A stretch of DNA of 64,000 bases from Atrichornis clamosus (taxonomy: Eukaryota; Chordata; Aves; Passeriformes; Menuridae). This document shows, piece by piece, positions 13,740-27,568 of this stretch. The stretch spans positions 340-64,339 of the forward strand of contig WBMZ01014175.1 in NCBI GenBank assembly GCA_013400975.1. Direction: 5' to 3'. Both the position numbers and the translations under genes were made by a program. The notes under the pieces are model-generated. The model was not told the DNA's origin and ran no database searches. It saw only the letters and a program-made list of their open reading frames with translations. Positions within the stretch are counted from its first letter, which is position 1; every line of letters starts with the position of its first letter.

Positions 13740-14100
13740 CTGTGTCACGCAGTGGTGTTGAGGTGATAACACAGCTAGAAATGTTTTATTGCAGCTCAGA
13801 CCTGCACTTTAATAGAAGAGGTCTTTTCCTCACAGGGCCCAGTGTGTGACACAGACAACACACACTGCAGCTAATGTGGAGCGCTGTGGCTTCTGCCATG
13901 GCTTTGAGGTCCACAGGCACAGGGGACATGTGTGCACCAAGCAGGCAGCACAGAAGTTGTGGCACTGGCTGTCTGGGTGTGTGAGGGATGCTTTTCACCT
14001 CAGAGGACTGCAAAATTGAAGGCAAGCTCCATGTGCCTGATGCTCATGGTGTGAAGCTGGGCAGTTCTGTCTGGCTTGAAACGAACTGTGAGCTCTCAGT
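13740..14100. other. GC-rich island, unclassified
   Basis: This is clearly richer in G and C than its surroundings, with CACA/GTGT-rich words (GTGTGACACAGACAACACAC around 13840-13864). A minus-strand open frame of 79 codons (13786-14025) crosses it but shows no motif I recognise. It may be an old retroviral repeat, an exon of a non-coding RNA or a regulatory element. I cannot decide between these. Confidence 0.35.
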
Positions 14101-17070
14101 TTGTAAAACAAGGATTATCTTCTCTTCCTATCTTGCTCTGGGGAGATAAAATATTTCCCTGGTTAAAATTTGGTTTAAAATGGGAGTTAGGCATCTTTCT
14201 ACTCTTTCTAGTTCATTTCTTTTGTGTAAGGAACAAGTAGGTATTGTTTGTCTGAAGTTAAATTAATATAATAGTAAGTTGTCAAAACACACTGAAGGCA
14301 TTTATAAAGGTCCTTTCATTATGAAGTGCACACACACCCACTGCAAAGCTGCTTTGAGAAGCTTCTGATAAGAAATTGTACTAGTGCAGGGGTGGAAGGA
14401 TGATTTAAAATATGACAGGTCTAATAAGGTTCTTAGTGCTGAAGGGAATGATTATTTTTATGGCTAAGCTTAAAAACACAGCACAATAATAACGTCTGTG
14501 TAAGTAACTCAGTGAAAGTCAGTCCCATCCTTTGAACTGAGTGATCTGCCAGCAAAGACTGAGTCCACCAGTGATGTTGCAGTGCCTTGAAGCTGAACCA
14601 TTACTAGACTTTAATAAGCTAGCCCAGGTTCTTGAAACAGTATGGCCATGTTAGAATAACTCTCTCTGGGCTATTTAGTCCTGCTGAGAAGCAGGATTTA
14701 TTGGCTGGACAGAGCATGGTTACTGTTTCCAATACCTCATTTATCTCCTTCAGCTTCGTTGAAATGTGCCAAATAAATATCGAGCTATCCATGTCTATAA
14801 GAAAACTGGCCCCATCCTTAACAGAGAATTTTAAATGTACTTAGTGTGTAATGCACTGTTGAAAAATACCCCAACATATGAGTGTATGAACCACAGCTGG
14901 TTGAAGATCACGTAGGGTTTCATTTTGAAATTATTGATTTATCAAATGGATCTGGCTAAGGTTAAAGGGGTGGGAAATACAGGAGCTCAAGATTTTTTTC
15001 AATTATTCTGGGAGCTTCTTCTCTATTTCTATGCAGCTTGAAAGTCCTATAGCCATTGACCCTGCAAATTTATCAGAGCATTTTATCTTTTATTATCACT
15101 GCATCAATGCTGGGAACCTGGACCTAACCAAGAGAATAGAAATTACTTATTTTGGGTTTCTGGCAAATAAACCACAGAATGCTACTGCACCATTTCTGGC
15201 CAGAGGACTTGGTGATGCATGCAAACAAGGTCTGTTTTAATGAACTTCTGGCCAAGAGGAGGCAGCAGAATTTAATCTTAAGACTTATGGTCTCTTGAGC
15301 ATATGGTGCTAAATGAGTGTCTTTCACAGCCCAACTAGTAATGAGAACTAATTGGAAATGGGCTAGCAGCAAACTGCAACAGACCAAATAGGACAGTCAT
15401 ATTCCATATTTTCAATGGAGTGTTAATTGCATTTTTAAAACTTAATGTACATTGTTGACATTTCAAGAGGTGGATATGAACCAATGGAATGTCATAAAAA
15501 CAAAAAAGCCAGGAAGAGTCAAACAGTAGAAGGTTTCGGCATAATAAGTTTTACCACAATGCCTTTGTTTTTGTCATGCTTCACTTGTACTCATCCATGT
15601 CATGACCACTGCAGCCTAATCAAAAAGCTGTTTCTAATATGTTCTGGAAGCCCTTAAAACATTTGCATCTTGCATATATCCTCCCATTGAGACTCAAATG
15701 TAAAGGCTGAATGGAATGAAATCGGTTAATGTCACTGTTCTTAGATGAATATTCAAAACCCTGCACAAACAGAGAGAAAGAAATTATGAAAGAAAGGAAA
15801 AAAGGAAGAATTAATTGGTATACACACTAAATCTGGGCAAATTCCACATCCTCAAAGCTGTTTAAAAAAAAAAAAAAGAGTGCCTGACACCTAAATTCCA
15901 TGTATAGAGTATTTTTTTCTAGCGCTGTTAGCACAGATACTTGTCAAAGCATTGTTTAAAGGCAAAACCTAGAATATAGTCAAAATTTATACTCTAAAGG
16001 ACTGGAAAATTAGGTAAAGCCATCTTGATAATAAGTCAAGTATTTTGTAGACATCCAGTGTAAAATACTCAATATTTGCATGAACATATGCTTGATAATT
16101 GTGTTCCAGTTGCAGACCAGGTGTGGTATTACTTTCTGCACTGACTACTAACAGCAGTTGAGAGCCCTACTCTTAAAATATTTTATCTTGGTAGTTATGA
16201 GGAATAGAAGTATTCCTTCTAGCCTGGATTGCCAGAATGTCACAGTACCAACAAAGGCATATGTAGGCAAACCACAGAGTGACAGCACTTGTATAAATAC
16301 AAAGTGACAATCTGGATGTGTTGGCATGGAAAACACCTAATGTCTTGGGGAAGCGGAAGAAATACACACAAAACACACGCACGTGTATATTTTATACACA
16401 TAAGATATCTATTTTATCTTTTTGGTCTAGATAGGTTCTACTCTTTGTAAAATTTCTGTCTTTCTGTCTTCCTGCTAGAACTTAAATTATTTCTAGATGA
16501 ATTTCTGGGCATGATCAAAATAATTTCTAGTTGTTTGTTTTTATCCCTCTCTCCATAGAAATCTTATATTTTTGTGTTTAAAAAATATACAACATTTATG
16601 TAAAACATTGCTTAGCTAGTTACTTTAAAAGTGCAACATTTAGATAGCACAAGTTCCTTATTTGCCTTGAATTTTTTCATTATCTGATTTAGGCTCTTTG
16701 GGTCTACTTGGCCAATAGAAACTATTACACTTTAAACAATTAATTATAATGTTGTTCAAAACATATGAATATTCGTGTTCATGAAGTAGCTGAACTACGC
16801 ATAGTGTTTAAATATGGTGGAATCCCTTCAATAAGACGTAAATAAACCTAGGAAACCTACCTTGGTTTACCACACAATTTTGGCCCTCAAATCTATGCTC
16901 ATCTCTTCTTTTGTAAGATTATTTCTACATTAAAGGTATTTACAGGTGAGCACATGTAAGAGCTGTGAGGCTGTTATAGGCATTTTTTCCCACATAAGTT
17001 CAGGGAAGGAAGATGAAGTGCAAGTATGTATGCATCTGTAAATACCACATGTATTCTCATAGTGTTAATA

Positions 17071-17605
17071 ATACAGAACCATAGAATTATTTATATTGAA
17101 AAAGACCTTTAAGATCATGAAGTCCAACCATTACTCCAGCACTGCCCTTTCAACTACTAAACCATGCTTCTCAATACCTATACATTCTCTAAATATTCTC
17201 TAAATACCCCCAGGGATGGTGAGTCAACAACTTCCCTGAGCAACATGTTCCAATGCTTGATAACCCTTTTGGTGAAGACATTTCCTCCAATATTCCATCT
17301 AAACCTTCCCTAGCACAACTTGAGGCCATTTTCTCTTGTTCTGTCGCGAGTTGACAGGGAGGAGAGGCTGATTCCCAACCTGGCTAGCGCCTCCTTTCAG
17401 GCAGTTGTAGAGAGCAATAAGGTCCCCCCGAGCCTCCTTTGCTTCAGGCTAAACAACCCCAGTTCCCGCAGCTGCTTGTCATAGGACTTGTGCTCCAGAC
17501 CCTTTACCAGCTCCGTTGTCCTTCTCTGGATATGTTCTAGCACCTCAATGTCCTTCTTACAGTGGGGGGCCAAAAACTGAATACAGGATTTGAGGTCCAT
17601 TGTGT
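17071..17605 (-). mobile_element. CR1 LINE 3' end fragment
   Basis: This is a minus-strand CR1 copy of about 535 bp. The plus strand starts with the inverted tail and AGAACCATAGAATTATT. It continues through GGGATGGTGAGTCAACAAC, CTTCCCTGAGCAACATGTTCC and AACTTGAGGCCATTTTCTCT. On the minus strand, 17397-17600 reads a CR1 ORF2 peptide containing [24 protein letters not shown], matching the family box seen in the plus-strand copy at 9.2 kb. The 5' side is truncated near 17605. Frame breaks elsewhere make it inactive. Confidence 0.92.
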
Positions 17606-20600
17606 CCCAAAGGGACCAGGTCCTTTGGCCTTAACCAAATAGCATGGGGTTGTGCTGTTGTCCCTTAGCGGTTTCTCATATCATTTTTATCCAGGCAAAC
17701 ATATTTTAATTTGGATACATTCCAGGGAGGCAATTAAGGAACTGTATAACTTTTGGTGTATTTTAATTTGTTCTTCAAAGCAGCACTTGCTGATGTGGAC
17801 TAATCAGCTTTTATGTGCCAGTGAAAGCACAGAACATGATGACAGATGGTAAGCCAGAAAAATTTATGTAGCTAAATACCCACTGTCATTGTTAACCTAG
17901 AGAGTGACAACTTTGGTGTCATTTTGCACAGGATATGAGAGTTTTCCTTTAGCTATAGCTGAGTGTTCCAGATATTATGGACTGCCTGTAGCATGGTATA
18001 TCTGAACATGAAACATCCAACTGACATATCAATGAGATGGTCCTGATGAATGCTTCAAGTTCAAATAGACAAAACATGAGGTTTGTGGCAATGTCACTGT
18101 GCAATGTCTAACTTCCTAATCAGTGCATCTCTTTTTCCTTATCCTCTCATAATGTCCATCAGTACCATTTAATCACATTAAATTTTTGGGGAGATAATTC
18201 AGCTGGCTAATTAACAGTGTAGGGGGAAAAAATCAAACAATTTCTGCTGATGGTTCTGCTCAATATTTTAACGGACCTACAGAAGACACAATATGTTTTA
18301 TTTCAACTAAGAAATATGTGCCTTAGAATCCTTTCAAACAATTGAGCTCTCAGTATCTGGAACATCAAAGGAGAAATGCACTTGAAATTAATGTGCCTCC
18401 ATAAAACCAGAATTAAATGCAACTGCACGTTTTAAACTAAGATCTTTGCAGTACAAAAAGAATTCTACTCTAAGAATTAAAATACTTTTTATTTTTAAAA
18501 TACTGCTTTTTTATTGTGATGTTTAAGTTGTATTTTAGTTTATAGATTATACAATATATCATGTAAACAATAGGGAGACACTGACTTGTCAATCTTTTCT
18601 AGAAAGAAAACATCAAGATTTAGGGTAGATATGTGGGAAAGTAGAATGCGGTATAATTACAAAATAAAGCCAGTCAGAAGACCCATCTTCCACTCAGATT
18701 ACTGGTTGTATTCCATATCCAGATACATGATTCCTAAACACAGGTGATCACTTTTGGCACACTGGAACTGTCTGACAACGCTTTTTGGTAATGGATGATA
18801 AAGTTTATTTTGAGGTGCAGTTTCTTAATTTGCATGGGTAAACATTTCATAGGACATTGTAGAGAACTCCTTATCTTCACTGAATATGTTGAGATTCTTT
18901 TATTAGTAGTGAACATTTGGCCTGTTTGGTGCTTTTTGACCAGCTCTTTCTCCCAGCTACTGTTTTTCCAAATGCTTTCTTGCCTCAGCCCACAAGAGAT
19001 GAAAGGTTTTCCAAAGTAATCACATGTATATAAATGCCAGTTAAATAAGTGATGAGCTTGCCATTGTTATGAGGTGAAAAAATTTCAACGAAAAATATTT
19101 TTATGTATTCTAATATCTTTGAAAGCCCAAAAAATTTTAAGCCAAACTTGGTACATAAATTATTGTTAAGTCCATATCAAAGTAAACAGAATCCAGGCAA
19201 CATCTTAATCTTTTCTCCTTATTCTGAGCAGCTGATGAAAATACAAGTAAGGGCAACATCAGCTAAAACCCCCTCCCATTAATCCCAAGTGGTTCTCTGA
19301 TTTTCACATTAACTGATTTTTGTGCAACAGTCTAGGGGAAGTGTACTTTATTTATGCTGCTTAATTGCAGAATTGATTCTACATGAGAAAAAAGGAACAG
19401 AAAAGGAGCATGTTGCAGATTTTGCATATAAACTGTGCTCTTTTAGCTTAAGTCTCCAAAATAAAGTCTCTCATTTTCATATACAAAATATGTTCATGCA
19501 TTAGTCGTAGAGATGCTCTTGACTTTTCTTTAAATATGGCTTGGATTGTCTCATCCCTTTCATAGGGCTCAGATGGCAACCCTGTATTTAACCATTTCAC
19601 ATCTGAAAATTTCCTGGCTGGCTGATTTCCATCACTTGTGTGTTGACCTAAGAACAGCTGACTTATTCCCCACCACCTAGTTTGCACTATGCATTTTTAT
19701 TAAGCTCCAGCTGACTGTTGTACTTCTGCATGTTCAGCTATATCTGAAAAATACATAGCAGCTCTAATTCTCACATTAAGGACTGGATGCCTATATTCTC
19801 TGCTTCCCTAGATGCTACTGGATTGCCACAGCACTTCTTATGCTTTGCTTAATGCATGTTTTGTTTGTTTGTTTTTAAATATGTGCAATTGTCTTGGGGC
19901 TTCTCTTTTACAGTTCACAGTAGAGTTCACACACAGTTCACACACACAGTCCCAATGCAGCCAGTCAACAGTAAAAAGAGGAAAGCTACAAGGTAATTGC
20001 AAAGGAAAATATAACAAGGGATTCCAAAATATTTCAAACAGATTGTCTGAATGTATGAAACCACTTCTAATTCTTCTTCATTCTGTGATATATTACAGGT
20101 CTATCCAAAATACTGCATTGGACAGGAAAGAGTAATCATCCAAAGATTTGTTCAAATATCATGCTTAGAAATTACTTTCTAGCCCTTTAAGGGTCTTCAT
20201 GTTTTCCTGATAAAATGATAAAGGATTCCCAATTAATACTAAATATTTACTATGTGGACCATTTTTTTATCTCCAAACTGACAAGGCTTGCATGAAGAAG
20301 GTCTCCGCAGAAATCTCAGCAAAAGAGAGGAAGAATCTGTGATGAGGAGAGCTGGAGGGAGAGGAAAGCAATAGAGAAGCAATATAGCCTGTGTATTGAA
20401 ATAAAGACTGACTTGATATTTTAAACAAGATCTAGAGCGGAACATTTTTGTCACGTGTTCAGCCTGTTGTCATGCTTACCAGAAAGCCCTTTACTGAGAG
20501 GGGCTGTATCCACGTTTGCAGCTTGACAGTTTGATATCACTTTCCTTAGAAGTGTCAGTTCACTTCAGTGGTCAGCCCAGTGACATTGCCAATAATCCCT

Positions 20601-23600
20601 TAGAGAAGATTGGTAAAATTATCTGGATGAGAATGGATGTTTGACCCTAGTGAGTCTGGAATTTTATTACATGCGATTATCTTACTGATTATTCTTGCTT
20701 CTCAGCAAGATTTTAAATTGTGCATCATTTTCTGAAATTCATGTGCCTGACACTGGTCTGTGTCCTGATTCTCACTTCTGCCTCCCTTCTCCATCATTTA
20801 ATTATCTCTACTTCCTCCTGACCTTAGATTCTTCTACATGATGCAAGATTCTTGACCATCAGCCCAACTCCAACTTCTTTCTTGCTTTGATTTTGCAGCT
20901 AGTACAACTATCACCTTTCATCTCAAACTGAATGCAATGGCAAACTGTTTTCACCCTCCACATTTCGTCCTCTGAATTTATGTTCTACAGTCATATAAAA
21001 CAAAACACACCTCTGAAAAACTGATCTTCTGACTTCAGAGAGCTTCATAAAGTGTTAAATTATAATTTATAATAATGTCAAGATCTGAAAATTGCAACAA
21101 GGTTTCAAGAAAATCTTGAAAACAATGTAAGATTTTATATAAGAAATAGCCTTTGTTTTCCTTGCAAATTATTTGGTAATTCCATAACTATAAGAAGCAA
21201 AGGGTGAAGGCATCAGAATAACACCTGATATTATATGCATGAAAATTCATCTATACTATTACTGAGCTGTGATATGTCAGTTTGGAAAATTAATCAAAGA
21301 CTTTTCTTTGAAGTTCATCATAAAACTGGAGAAAAAGGTTTTTCCTTTGTTCTGATGGTAATCGCCTTCTGGATACTTCTAAATCATCTCTGCTCAAGGC
21401 TGACCTTTAAAAGTCACATGTCACAAGAACATAATCCTGGGCCCTGTTTCACTGCTATTGCAAGCCAATAGAAAACATTTTTGTATGAAAGTGCAAGAGC
21501 AACGGCAAAATATCTTTGTCCCTGTGATTACTGAGAATTCAGTTTTTCCTCTGTTTTGGAAGGAATAAGAGAGGAGTGAGCATACCTAAGGATTATTAGA
21601 AATGCCAGACATAATGACTTTTCTCGAGAACCACTTTTTTAATAACAATTTGGACTCTGTGTTGAACAAGTGGGTACCATTTCCACAAAATCAAAAGGTG
21701 GCAAGAAACTGTCTTTCTTTCTATGGAAAGAGTTACTTTAGTTTTAGATTCAGTGGATCTTTTTGTACGTGTTTGGTACAGTCCAGGAAAAGATGTGTTA
21801 TCAACTACTAGCATTTTAGCTTTTAAAAAAAGGCAATATACTGCCTTTTGAAGAAATAAAATATTTTCCTCTTAATCATCCAAAAATAACAGCTCAGATT
21901 GAAGACATGAGGGCACTTGACCTGAACCCTTTTTCTTCCTGATGACTTTTGGTTTTTTACAGGTTACTTAATCTGCTACAACCTGGAAAATCAATATCTT
22001 CATATTTTACCTTAGCTACCCAGTGCTTGCCTCTATATATCTTCCTGTCAGATAGAAGGCTATGAAGGTGATAAAGAATCTTGAATGTGGATTAGTACAT
22101 TTCACAATGTAGAAGTGCAATAAAAAAAATGTCACACCAGGTCAATCAGTCTCCTCCAGAGAAGTGAACTGCATTTAATTTTGGATTTGGCAAGATCTTG
22201 AGCTGACCAGTGTGGTGGGAGAACCTAGCCCATTTCCACATTTTTGTGCTGAATGAAAAAAGATTACAAAAATAAGAAGACTGTTTACTGAACTTCATTG
22301 AAGCTAGACTTGTATTTTCGATAAATGAGTAAGATTCAAAAGTAATGGAAAAATAATGATCACAGTACGCAAAATGGCATGCATGACCTTGTGTTTCCTG
22401 CATCTTTCCCTCTATCCTGCTACATTAGAAAAACTGTAACAATGACCATTAAAGGGAAAATAAACTAAAACATCTTCTCAGACCACTTGTGTTTTTTGTA
22501 CAGCTGTATTTTTGCATACAGTTTTTATTTGTGTCTGGTAAACTAACAATAATCTGTGTTACATTTTGAAAATATGAGTGTGTTTCAGGAAATATATATG
22601 ATTGTCACAAACTCAGGACCAATAAAATGAGATCTCAATGTTTAAACTTACTTAATTTCAAAAATCTATCAGTTGGAAGGGAGGAGGGAACTTGTGTTCA
22701 ATGCTAGCACATGAAAAAATAGCTGATAGGGTATCTGAGGAATATAATAGATTATATAAATATAGAAATATAACTATAGCTATATTGCTACAAAGTGCAT
22801 TAAGGACCAAAAAAAAGCTATTAATTTTTCATAGAGAAAATTATTTATGTTCATTTCCTACCATTTAGCTCAGCAATACTCTAGGTAGAGGTTGGATATA
22901 AATCCAAATTATTTGCTGGTGCCTTACTTTGCAAGTTAGAATAGAATCTGCCAATAGGACTGCTAAGTTATTTCCCAGAAGTATTTTCCTTCTAAAGAAC
23001 TTTATTTTTGTTCTCATCACTGCAGTAAATCCTCCCTTATTTTGAACAGTGATCAGCACTCTTATCCAAGCTATTCTTGATTAAATGTGAGAGCCCTTTC
23101 ATATCTCCACTACGCCTTTCTCAGCCTCTGTGATTTAGTAAATACAGATCTTCTCTTAGCAAAGTAAGCATCTCTGAATATCAGTTTCAATCAAAGGAAT
23201 CACCATATACCCAGCTCTCACAGTAGAAGCCTGAAGTAAAGGCCAGATATAATTCAGAAGGTAAGATGTTCATGCTCGGTAATCTTAAACTTAAATATTC
23301 ACTGAAAGATTTGCTAATGTTCATCCCTTCTGAAAACTGGTAATTTTTATTAATTGCCTGACTAGTGATTTAATTTACAATAGATTTAAATAGATTTTAG
23401 TTGAACAAACACAGTGCCTCTGCAGTGGGATATTCATAACAGCTGTCTTAAAGGCGACATGATACCTGTCGTGTTCTCATCAGATTTTGCATTGACTGAA
23501 ACTGCCTACAGCTGCAAATTTAAATCTGTAACTCTAGAGGTACGCATGAAAAAGGCAGTTATTCACAGTGCTAATCTGAGAAATAGTTGCTGCTAGTTTT

Positions 23601-23745
23601 CCTTCTGAGATACTAAGAAAAACTAGATTTTCTTTACTTTTCAAAATATTAAGTATTTACAATTTTTCTGTGAATATTCTGGGTAAATGACTGAGATCTC
23701 TGTTTTATTCCTGTGTTAATATACAATGGTCAATAATTAGTTTTC
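17606..23745. other. AT-rich non-coding stretch, nothing recognised
   Basis: No exon, RNA gene or transposon is recognised. The longest open frame is about 107 codons (19812-20135, plus) and has no recognisable family. A short GTTCACACACA tandem lies at 19913-19948, and an AT-dinucleotide-rich patch at 22740-22795. Confidence 0.55.
19913..19948. repeat. Short GTTCACA/CACACA tandem
   Basis: Three copies of a GTTCAC-starting unit, the last two running into ACACA, occur in about 35 bp. It looks like a small microsatellite. Confidence 0.6.
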
Positions 23746-23750
23746 AGAAC
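23746..23750. repeat. Left target-site duplication of the solo LTR
   Basis: AGAAC directly precedes the TG end of the LTR and is repeated exactly at 24335-24339. Confidence 0.8.
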
Positions 23751-24334
23751 TGTATTGGGTCTGACTGAGATAGAGTTCGCCTTTCCCTTGGCAGTCCTCA
23801 CAGTGCTGTGCTTTGCACTGGCAGCTGGAAGGGTGTTGATAACACGCCAGTGTTTTGGCTTCTGCTGAGCAGCACTGTCCCGCTGACATTCCTTCCCCCA
23901 TCAGGAGGGCTGGGAGTGGGCAAGATCCTGGGAGGGGACACAACCAGGCCAGCTGACCCAATTCAACCAAAGGGATATTCCATACCATATGATGTCAACT
24001 CAGATATAAAAGTTCAGGGAGAGAGGAGGAAGGGGTGGGGTGGGTGTTGCTTTGAAATGTCTGCCTTCTGAAGGAACTGCTTGGTGTGCTGTGGCCCTGC
24101 TTCCTGGGAAGTGTCTGAACATTGCTTGCTGATGGGAAGTAGAGATTAATTTTTCCTTTTACTTGTGTGTGTGCAAACACTTGCTTGTTCTTTGTTCGTT
24201 TTGCCTTAGTAAACTGCTTTTATCTCAACCTATGAGTTGTCTTCCATCTTATTGTCTCCCCTACCCCACAGGGAAGGGGAGTGATAGAGTGGTGTAGTGG
24301 GCACCTGGCACCCAGCTGAGGCCAAATCACTACA
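23751..24334 (+). mobile_element. Complete solo LTR of an avian endogenous retrovirus
   Basis: This is a 584-bp terminal repeat with no internal retroviral sequence on either side, so it is a solo LTR left by LTR-LTR recombination. It starts TGTATTGGGTCTG and ends ATCACTACA, giving the TG...CA ends and a 4-bp inverted terminus (TGTA/TACA). It is flanked by the direct repeat AGAAC (23746-23750 and 24335-24339), a 5-bp target-site duplication. A TATA box (TATAAAA, 24005-24011) fits a U3/R promoter in plus orientation. The downstream words TTATCTCAACC and GGGAAGGGGAGTGATAGAG are typical of avian ERV LTR 3' parts. The exact duplication suggests moderate age. The family assignment (ERVL- or ERVK-like) is from memory and not settled. 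Confidence 0.88.
24005..24011 (+). promoter_or_regulatory. TATA box inside the LTR
   Basis: TATAAAA lies about 255 bp into the 584-bp LTR, a usual place for the U3/R border. It would have driven plus-strand transcription. Whether it is still active cannot be told from sequence. Confidence 0.6.
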
Positions 24335-24339
24335 AGAAC
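24335..24339. repeat. Right target-site duplication of the solo LTR
   Basis: AGAAC directly follows the CA end of the LTR and matches 23746-23750. Confidence 0.8.
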
Positions 24340-26309
24340 TTATATGGCAGTTTCATGGAAGGCAGTGGAGGGGAAATCTTTTCCTTTGCTGCATAACCAG
24401 AGATTTATAAATCATAGATGAAATCTATGCATATGATACTACTTAAAATAATGAGTTTAAATCATCCGGCACCCATATATAGCCTCATTTCCACAAATAG
24501 TCACAAATGGGATTTCAACTGTAGCATTGTTTTGCTCTTTATCATATTACAAATATTTCCTTCAACCTGGATTACATAAACAGATTGATAGCACATTTCA
24601 GGATAAAAATATGCTTCTTGTATTCATCCTGAAAAAGTGTCTCTTGAGAGACTTTATTTCATATTAACAGCTGATTTCTCCAAAAGATTTGTGGTTATGT
24701 ATATTTTTATGTCTGTATTGGTAGAAATCTTTAAAAATCCTAAAGGGCTTTACTGATAAATTTTCGAAGCAATGGAGAATTTTAGTCCTGTGAATTACAA
24801 CTATAATTACTAAGTATAATGCATGTTTTGTTCAAAATTTCTTTAAAAAAAAGTTCAAGTATTTGCCTTCAATTTCTGATAAGTTTCATCTCTACTCTTT
24901 ATACTCAAATGTCATGAATTGACGTACTTCTACATCCCAGAACTAAAATTAGAATCACTACCTTTGTGCTCAGGCCAAGTGACTAAGAGCTTTAGAGAGT
25001 CATCCACCATCTGAAAACTTTGAAACACATTTTAAAAGCCATTCAGGTTGTGTCATAAACCTGCTTTAACAGCATGTTTCTTTGTTAATACTTTTGCAAG
25101 AGCTTGTTTATCTTATCTAATTTTAGATGCAGTTCCATATTATACAGATGTTGCAATTTTGTTTTCCTCTGAAATGCACATTTGAGGGCTTTTTATTTTT
25201 TAGTTGGGTTTTTTTTAAGGAAAAATGTCTTTTTTTCTACCAAGCCACCAACAGGTGTTACTGTGGAAATGCAGCCAAATTAGGTTCCTGCTGTTTTAAA
25301 GATATTTTTACGAGCATATTGTGCCTTTTCATGACTCAATCAGTTCTTCTAAATGACATTTATATAGCTGTTTATTTGTATTTCATGTTTATATTTTCTT
25401 GCACTTAAATTTTCTCCATATTTTTTCTGCCTCAATTATAAATTATTACCATTTTAATATAATCTAAGACAGAAAAAATATCAAAATGTTAGCACTTTTA
25501 ATCTAATAATCTCAAACTATTTTATAACACCAATGAATGCCAGTTTACAGAATTTTTTTGTGGTGCAGATAATCTTTGTCATTTCAAACCATTTAGCATA
25601 CTGAAAAGTATGGTAGGATTAAGTAACTTCTCCGTTAAACAACGAGTTACACAGCTACATTCTTGCAAGCAGGAGGAGCACAGCTGTATATACTACTTCT
25701 GTGTGTGTGAAGAGAGCAATTAATCTCTCATATGAATGAGTACAGGCTTGACAGACTGTGCTTATTTTTTGTCCACAGTGTTTACTGGGTATCTGCAAAC
25801 CACAGGTTGGTAGACTGCAGTCTAAACACCTATGACTTCAGGGCATGTTTACACCACAGGCAGTGGAACAACTGAAGGTTGCATTTACCAGTGGCAGTTT
25901 GAGTCCCTTATCTAGGACACTGAACAGCAGAATAGCCATGGCAACAGGGCTGGCTGTGCAGATGTTGAGCAGGTTTATAGATGGTGCTCAACTCTGTCCT
26001 GTGGTGTGTACATAACCGGAAATGTGAGGATTTGACAAAAACTACTCCTTGTGTATCTACACTGGGAACAGTCATTCCTTGGACTGAAGAGAACTGTGGG
26101 GACTCTGTGCCCTCTCTTAGGCCTCCTGCTCTGGGAAGACCCAGACCCCTTCTGAAACTCTCACCTGGCTCCAGTGAACTTTGGCAAAACTACAACAAAG
26201 CCTTGTAGTTTATTAGTACAGTTTACCCCCCTCCCTGATTTAGACATCACCATGAGCGACCTTGTAAAGATGCTTCTGTGAACAAGTCCTAAATATACTG
26301 GCAGTAAGT

Positions 26310-26395
26310 TAAAAAACCAAAACAAAAACAGAACAAAACCCCAAATAAACAAAAAAACCCCAGCAAAAACAAACAAACAAACCCCAAAAAAACCC
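26310..26395. repeat. (CAAA)n-like A/C-rich repeat
   Basis: A-runs separated by single C or CCCC, with CAAACAAACAAAC in the second half. It is the complement-strand counterpart of the T/G tracts at 13.1 and 55.3 kb. Confidence 0.75.
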
Positions 26396-26553
26396 CTGGT
26401 GCAAAATCCTAATGCAAATCCTAGTGCAAAATTGTAAGGCTTAAAGGTATTCTTTTGGTTTCAAAGGTATTTGAACGAAGTCAGAATCTAAGTGAGAATA
26501 ACTATTATTGCAGTTTCTACAAGAAATGCACAAGAGATAGAAAATAAAAGTAC

Positions 26554-26574
26554 ATGGATGGATAGATGGATGGA
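26554..26574. repeat. (GGAT)n microsatellite
   Basis: Five GGAT/AGAT units in a row with one substitution (ATGGATGGATAGATGGATGG). Confidence 0.75.
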
Positions 26575-27568
26575 CATTATGATTTTCTTTAGCTCTTATT
26601 ATGACATCTAATGTCTGGCAAACTGTAATTATGGAACATATGATAATTATTTTGATAGGAGGAATTTTCTTGTTTCTATTTATATTATAATCTTTCCAGA
26701 GATCCATGGTCCAGCATTCTCTTATGGACTGAAATCAAGATCAAACTTTCTTTCTCTGTGAAATCTAAATACCTGGATGTTTTTCTATTCATTTTTACCA
26801 CTGCTCTGAAGAAAGAAACATACAAAAGTAAAAAATATGTCAATAAAGAAAGACTTAAATGAGGATACAGATCTAGGAAAAACCATCTTGTGATGCTATC
26901 CTACAGAAATCATGGTGATGGAAGCATAAAAAGGAATTCTCTAGTGGTTGCAGGACAAAGCATTCATGTATTGAATTGGAGATTTCTGGCTTCCAATCGC
27001 CTGCATTTGTCTGGCAGAACTGGCCAAGCAGCAGCACCCTTTGCCTAGGATAGGTACAGTTGGGTGGACACGTATGCCACTTTCTCAAGCTCCTCACTTT
27101 ATATCACTTTCCTGCCTCTAAAATTTGTGCCTGATGCTAAAGGAAAAATAGACACAAAAAACCCCCAAATTTTGCTCAAGTATCTTTCTTCTTAGCAGGA
27201 TTTGCATACTAATTCTGACTCTACTCTTTACTTTCTTGTAAAAAGCAAGCTCGTATGTCTCTCTTCACTTGATCAAAAGCATCTGGAGTAGCTATCAACA
27301 GATGGAAAACATATGTAAGGGTAATTCTTCTCACAGGTTTTCATCATTACCTTTGTCTTCATTTCTGTGGTTTAAGAGAATTGTAAGTATATTTACCTGT
27401 GAGAGACTGCAAGTCAAGTTAAAAAAAGAGGTTGCACAACAGTGGAAAAGCCAGAGGTTTTCTTAAAAGAGAAGTTGAATTATTTCTGCCTCCTGGTTCT
27501 CAGACAGGTATACCTAGGACTGAAATGATGGATGACTAGACACAGGTGTTGCAGTGGACAGAATCCAT

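Larger units (their letters stand above)
12821..17070. other. Non-coding stretch with one GC-rich island
   Basis: Mostly AT-rich DNA without recognisable genes. It contains a T/G-rich simple repeat (13137-13230) and an unclassified GC-rich island (13740-14100). A purine-rich stretch lies near 15775-15815. Open frames are all short and have no recognisable family. Confidence 0.55.

Noticed and set aside
24018..24050. G-run cluster as a possible G-quadruplex
   Set aside because: Only three closely spaced G runs; the fourth is separated by a long loop, so the motif is marginal.
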